Positions 6,620-9,257 of a DNA stretch of 9,257 nt are shown piece by piece; the stretch's first letter is position 1, and each line of letters opens with the position of its first letter. The position numbers were made by a program, and so were the translations under genes. Source of the stretch: Clostridiales bacterium (GTDB lineage: Bacteria; Bacillota; Clostridia; Oscillospirales; Acutalibacteraceae); assembly GCA_012522615.1 (NCBI GenBank), contig JAAYKB010000065.1, forward strand, positions 1 to 9,257, in the 5' to 3' direction. The notes below the pieces were generated by a model. That model saw only the letters and a program-made list of their open reading frames with translations, was not told the origin of the DNA and made no database searches.

Positions 6620-7114
6620 TTAATATTTGATAAATCTTTCACCCGGCACACCGCAGATTCTGCACTTATCCGGACGCACTTTTTCAATATTTCCGCAGAC
6701 AGGGCATAGATAATAAAACACCTCTTCTGTCTGGTCAATGTTCTCGAGCGCGTCCTTATAAAGCCCGGCGTGAACCTCTTCCGCCTTCATAGCAAATTTA
6801 AAAGACATAAGAGCGGCCTTATTTCCTTCCGCCTCGGCTTCTTTCACGAAATCGGGATACATCTCCTTATATTCATAGGTTTCCCCTTTAATACCATCCT
6901 TTAAATTGTCTGCTGTTGAACCGATTTTGCCGGCAACCTCGAAATGCTTCAGGGCATGAAGGGTTTCGGCGTCCGCCGCAGCTCTGAACAACTTTGCGGC
7001 ATTCAGTTTTCCTTCTTGCGCGGCTTTCTTGGCATATGCCGTATACTTCCTGTTAGCTTCGGCTTCTCCGGCAAACGCCGCCATCAGATTTTTAAGCGTC
7101 TTGTTTTCACTCAT
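6620..7114 (-). CDS. rbr: Rubrerythrin
   Basis: A 164-residue non-haem iron protein that reduces hydrogen peroxide in anaerobes, using electrons from rubredoxin-type donors. The ferritin-like four-helix domain (about 5-130) shows the diiron ligands in the expected order: Glu17 (AGEAEA), Glu50/His53 (ETLHA), Glu81/Glu84 (EYKEMYPDF) and Glu113/His115 (AEEVHA). A C-terminal rubredoxin-like domain has CPVC (137-140) and CRIC (151-154) to bind one iron. Length is slightly below that of classical rubrerythrins, whose rubredoxin domain is also C-terminal. The start at 7114 follows AGGAGG (7123-7128) at 8 nt and matches where family members begin. The frame remains open upstream to an ATG at 7318, described separately. 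It is a single-gene unit closed by the terminator at 6571-6599. Confidence 0.94.
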   Translation of the reverse strand: MSENKTLKNLMAAFAGEAEANRKYTAYAKKAAQEGKLNAAKLFRAAADAETLHALKHFEVAGKIGSTADNLKDGIKGETYEYKEMYPDFVKEAEAEGNKAALMSFKFAMKAEEVHAGLYKDALENIDQTEEVFYYLCPVCGNIEKVRPDKCRICGVPGERFIKY

Positions 7115-7122
7115 GTTTGCAT

Positions 7123-7128
7123 CCTCCT
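7123..7128 (-). promoter_or_regulatory. Ribosome binding site that fixes the rubrerythrin start
   Basis: A perfect AGGAGG on the minus strand, 8 nt before the ATG at 7114. It favours this start over the upstream in-frame ATG at 7318, which has no such site. Confidence 0.85.
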
Positions 7129-7271
7129 TATTATTGTCCAACAACTCTATTAGTTTTTCCACGGTCTCTTTGGGAAATCCTTCATGGTCGGGCAGTAAAA
7201 CCGAAGCCGCAACCAGTATGCCCGGCAGTCCGGCGACAATCTTCTTCTGCTTCGACTTTCTATTAGAACCA

Positions 7272-7291
7272 AATGTATGATTATACACATT
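7272..7291. promoter_or_regulatory. Operator-like palindrome upstream of rubrerythrin
   Basis: A 20-base imperfect palindrome bounded by AATGT and ACATT. On the minus strand its middle contains TATAATCAT, which matches the left half of the PerR box consensus but not the right half. Peroxide control of rubrerythrin by PerR is known in clostridia; here the site is only suggestive. Confidence 0.3.
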
Positions 7292-7324
7292 AACCATTGT
7301 CAAATTGAGAAAGTTCATGAATAA

Positions 7325-7330
7325 AGTATA
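7325..7330 (-). promoter_or_regulatory. Candidate -10 box for rubrerythrin
   Basis: On the minus strand TATACT is 6 nt before the ATG at 7318. A weak TTGTTT lies about 16 nt further upstream. Transcription would begin almost at that ATG, giving either a leader of about 200 nt for the short form or a leaderless mRNA for the long form. The surrounding sequence is very AT-rich, so the call is weak. Confidence 0.35.
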
Positions 7331-7492
7331 TCATAAAATGTATAAAAAACAAAGCTTTATGTTTAAAAAAGTATATTTTATATAGATAGGATATTATGAG
7401 ATAAGCGTCCGGCAAGCAAGCCACAGATGTCTCTATTTAGCCAAAAATCATGGTCCGTAGTGCTGAAGAAAAATTATTTTTTGGGATTCTTA

Positions 7493-7521
7493 TTGAACTA
7501 TAGCCATGCTACAGCTATAAT
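7493..7521 (+). promoter_or_regulatory. Promoter of the PII-like/antiporter operon
   Basis: TTGAAC (7493-7498) and a perfect TATAAT (7516-7521) are 17 nt apart. Transcription should start near 7528, leaving a leader of about 90 nt. The spacer is almost filled by an inverted repeat, TATAGC (7499-7504) with GCTATA (7514-7519), that runs into the -10 box. Confidence 0.6.
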
Positions 7522-7574
7522 GATTATGTAATTATATAGCAGTCAAATATTGTTAGTTATAAATCGTTTGCTAT
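7499..7574 (+). repeat. Cluster of alternating TATAGC/GCTATA inverted repeats
   Basis: TATAGC (7499-7504), GCTATA (7514-7519) and TATAGC (7535-7540) alternate, so the middle copy can pair with either neighbour. ATAGCA (7536-7541) can also pair with TGCTAT (7569-7574). The first pair overlaps the promoter spacer and -10 box, and the rest lie in the 5' leader. They could be operator half-sites or alternative leader RNA folds. I see no match to known c-di-AMP (ydaO-type) or c-di-GMP riboswitches. Confidence 0.4.
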
Positions 7575-7603
7575 GATATAAAGATGCTAAAGATACTAGG
7601 ATT

Positions 7604-7608
7604 AGGAG
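7604..7608 (+). promoter_or_regulatory. Ribosome binding site that fixes the PII-like start
   Basis: AGGAG lies 8 nt before the TTG at 7617. The ATG at 7584 in the same frame has no such site and would place this one inside the gene. Confidence 0.65.
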
Positions 7609-7616
7609 TGAAACTG

Positions 7617-7955
7617 TTGCAGCTGCTATTAATAGTCTTAAACAAGGTTGAAAAGCTTGATGAGTTGTTGGAAGCCTTTTTAGACAAAGGCTTTTCGGGG
7701 GCAACAATCCTCAACAGCACCGGTATGGTCTCCGAGCTGGCAAAGAATATTGAAAACTATCCGATATTCAGCTCGCTTCGATATATTATTGATCTTGACC
7801 GCAAAGAAAACAAAACCATTTTTATGGCCCTTAAGGATGAGCAGGTGGAGTCCGCAAAGGAGATTGTGCGCGGGATTATCGGCGACCTGTCCAAGCCGGA
7901 CACTGCGGTCCTATTTACATTGCCGATACTTACTGCAGAAGGGATCGAACTATAA
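7617..7955 (+). CDS. PII-like signalling protein paired with antiporter
   Basis: A 112-residue protein if started at TTG 7617 (123 if the ATG at 7584 is used). The start region MQLLLIVLNKVEKLDELLEA, the turn GFSGATILNSTGM (residues 25-37) and the C-terminal GDLSKPDTAVLFTLPI (89-104) resemble the small ferredoxin-like fold of PII and PII-like proteins. These form trimers that bind nucleotides and control a partner protein. It lacks the typical GlnB uridylylation segment, so I do not call it glnB. The antiporter begins 3 nt after its stop, so it probably senses a nucleotide or metabolite and gates or regulates that transporter. The family assignment rests on remembered patterns, with no profile search. 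Confidence 0.68.
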   Translation: MQLLLIVLNKVEKLDELLEAFLDKGFSGATILNSTGMVSELAKNIENYPIFSSLRYIIDLDRKENKTIFMALKDEQVESAKEIVRGIIGDLSKPDTAVLFTLPILTAEGIEL

Positions 7956-7958
7956 AGT

Positions 7959-9131
7959 ATGAGCATATTCTTTTATTTGGCCCTGATTTTGTTTTCGGGG
8001 CTTATTTTTGGGCGTCTTGTAAAACATCTGAGACTTCCGAACGTGACGGGTTATCTTATTGCGGGACTGCTCATAGGGCCCCACATATTCAACCTTATTC
8101 CGGCAGAAATTGTTTCACAGCTCGATTTGATTTCCGAGATGGCACTTGCCTTTATAGCATTTTCAATCGGTTCCGAATTCAAGCTGTCATATCTGAAAAA
8201 AGCGGGGATAACCCCGATAGTCATAGCGCTGTTTGAGGCCCTGCTGGCGTCGGTATTGGTCACGGGGGTCTTAGTTCTCTTTGGCTTTGACGCCAATGTG
8301 TCTTTGCTTTTAGGCGCCATTGCGTCGGCGACTGCGCCGGCCGCCACGATCATGGTGGTAAAACAATATAATGCAGAAGGGCCGGTAACCAATACACTGC
8401 TCAGTGTTGTGGCTTTTGACGACGCGGTTGCGCTTATGGCTTTTGGCATTGCTATGGCAGTGGTCAATTCCTTGCTGCATCCCGGACAAAATTCGGCTGT
8501 GGTTACCGCTGTTTTACCGCTTGTAGAGATAATGGGTTCAATCGTATTGGGATTGATTCTTGGATTGTTGTTTAACCTCCCGCTGCGTTTTTTTAAAAAG
8601 AATTCAAACAGGCTGATAATAACCTGCGGGTTTGTATTTTTGGCAGATGCGCTTGCAAGCTTTGCCGGATTGTCTTCGTTGTTGCTGTGCATGAGCATGG
8701 GAGCGGTTTTAATCAACACCAGCTCGTCGGGAAGTGAAATCCTAAAAATTGCCGACGGTATTACCCCTCCTATATTCCTGATGTTCTTTGTGGTTTCGGG
8801 GGCCGAGCTGGACGTTTCTATCGTACCTAAAATCGGGGTTATAGGTATACTGTACCTTGTGGTCAGGGTTGTTGGAAAGGTTGCGGGCGCTTCTTTGGGC
8901 GCATATCTTATGAAGGCGCCGGAAACCGTGAAAAAATATATAGGGTTTACCCTGATACCCCAGGCGGGTGTTGCGATAGGCTTGTCCTTAATAGCGTCGA
9001 ACACCCTGCCCGAATATGGGAAAACCATCCGCGCGGTAATACTGTGCGCTACCCTGATATATGAACTGGTTGGTCCTGCCTTTACCAAAATAGGCTTGGA
9101 GAAAGCGGGGGAGATAGAAAAACAGCTATAA
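7959..9131 (+). CDS. CPA2-family cation/proton antiporter
   Basis: A 390-residue integral membrane protein, almost entirely hydrophobic helices, about 12-13 in number. It should exchange Na+ or K+ for protons. Family marks are FGRLVKHLRLPNVTGYLIAG (residues 17-36), a helix-break motif SATAPAAT (123-130), the ion-binding pair Asp154/Asp155 in VAFDDAVAL, and Arg303/Lys307 in VVRVVGKVAG. The two Asp suggest an electrogenic NapA-like mechanism. It ends soon after the last helix and has no TrkA-N/RCK domain, unlike Kef and many relatives. Regulation may instead come from the separate PII-like protein encoded 3 nt upstream. No strong ribosome binding site precedes the ATG, which fits translational coupling. 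Substrate ion is not determinable. Confidence 0.92.
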   Translation: MSIFFYLALILFSGLIFGRLVKHLRLPNVTGYLIAGLLIGPHIFNLIPAEIVSQLDLISEMALAFIAFSIGSEFKLSYLKKAGITPIVIALFEALLASVLVTGVLVLFGFDANVSLLLGAIASATAPAATIMVVKQYNAEGPVTNTLLSVVAFDDAVALMAFGIAMAVVNSLLHPGQNSAVVTAVLPLVEIMGSIVLGLILGLLFNLPLRFFKKNSNRLIITCGFVFLADALASFAGLSSLLLCMSMGAVLINTSSSGSEILKIADGITPPIFLMFFVVSGAELDVSIVPKIGVIGILYLVVRVVGKVAGASLGAYLMKAPETVKKYIGFTLIPQAGVAIGLSLIASNTLPEYGKTIRAVILCATLIYELVGPAFTKIGLEKAGEIEKQL

Positions 9132-9214
9132 TGGTGATACATCCGTCGTTTAATGAGTTGACCGCTTGGGTATTTGAAAATATCGATTGGCAGGGTGAAC
9201 GGTGGAACGGATAA
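9131..9214 (+). CDS. Possible 27-residue small ORF overlapping the antiporter stop
   Basis: The antiporter TAA and an ATG share one base (TAATG at 9129-9133), and the new frame runs 27 codons, with a tryptophan-rich, acidic end (IDWQGERWNG). The stop-start overlap fits reinitiation. It is very short, has no family I know, and no good ribosome binding site of its own, so it may be chance. Confidence 0.2.
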   Translation: MVIHPSFNELTAWVFENIDWQGERWNG

Positions 9215-9254
9215 TCAGTAAACCTTCCATAATATTTTACTAATCGGGGAATCT

Positions 9255-9257
9255 ATG
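9255..9257 (+). CDS. Possible start codon of the next gene
   Basis: The window ends on an ATG, with GGGGA (9246-9250) 4 nt upstream. It follows the antiporter unit on the same strand. Nothing of the product is visible. Confidence 0.3.

Larger units (their letters stand above)
7115..7318 (-). other. In-frame open extension upstream of rubrerythrin (68 codons)
   Basis: From an ATG at 7318 the rubrerythrin frame is open for 68 codons before the preferred start. The translation is basic at first (RKSKQKK, residues 20-26), then hydrophobic (IVAGLPGILVAASVLLP, 27-43), then a likely amphipathic helix (FPKETVEKLIELL, 48-60). This looks more like protein than random sequence, yet no stop separates it from rubrerythrin and no ribosome binding site precedes 7318. 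It may be an alternative long form, a fused remnant of a small gene, or chance. I recognise no family. Confidence 0.35.
7319..7583. other. Divergent intergenic region
   Basis: This separates rubrerythrin (minus) from the PII-like gene (plus). It holds the two candidate promoters and the TATAGC repeat cluster. Between about 7390 and 7490 I see no ORF, RNA gene or clear hairpin. Confidence 0.6.

Noticed and set aside
7280..7303. TTGACA and TATAAT on the minus strand upstream of rubrerythrin as a promoter
   Set aside because: Both hexamers are perfect but only 12 nt apart, too short for a normal sigma-A promoter, and neither has a good partner at 16-18 nt.
7319..7616. c-di-AMP or c-di-GMP riboswitch before the PII-like/antiporter operon
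   Set aside because: The conserved cores of the ydaO and GEMM motifs are not seen, and the predicted leader is only about 90 nt.
8051..9142. A 363-codon open frame on the minus strand opposite the antiporter
   Set aside because: It is the exact antisense of a clear membrane transporter, its translation has no family features, and it lacks a ribosome binding site. Long antisense frames are common opposite hydrophobic coding sequence.

Overview
The window looks like chromosomal DNA of an anaerobic, Gram-positive Clostridia-type bacterium. Evidence: strong AGGAGG-type ribosome binding sites, moderate GC, a rubrerythrin of the strict-anaerobe type, an OmpR/HisKA two-component pair, and a large c-di-GMP protein typical of Firmicutes. 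I cannot name a genus. No rRNA, tRNA, CRISPR array, transposase or attachment site is visible.

Left part (about 1-3800, all on the minus strand): a probable operon read right to left. A good promoter (about 3771-3800) leads into a 5' leader of about 215 nt, then a response regulator (2844-3548), its sensor kinase (1465-2847, 4-nt overlap), a long hairpin (1392-1443), a small SAM methyltransferase (821-1369) and a membrane-anchored alpha/beta hydrolase cut off by the window edge (1-803). The leader holds a 24-codon ORF whose last codons form one arm of a terminator-like hairpin followed by six U, plus a competing hairpin. This is the layout of ribosome-controlled transcription attenuation and is the most interesting signal in the window.

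Middle (3904-7318, minus strand): an 834-residue REC-PAS-PAS-GGDEF-EAL protein with a dead GGDEF motif and an apparently intact EAL phosphodiesterase site, so probably a c-di-GMP hydrolase. Upstream of it, separated by a Rho-independent terminator, is rubrerythrin. Rubrerythrin is preceded by an unusual in-frame open extension of 68 codons.

Right part (7319-9257, plus strand): a divergent unit with a good promoter embedded in repeated TATAGC/GCTATA palindromes. It drives a small PII-like protein and, 3 nt after its stop, a CPA2-type cation/proton antiporter. This suggests a transporter controlled by a PII-like regulator. A 27-codon ORF overlaps the antiporter stop, and the window ends on an ATG that may begin the next gene.
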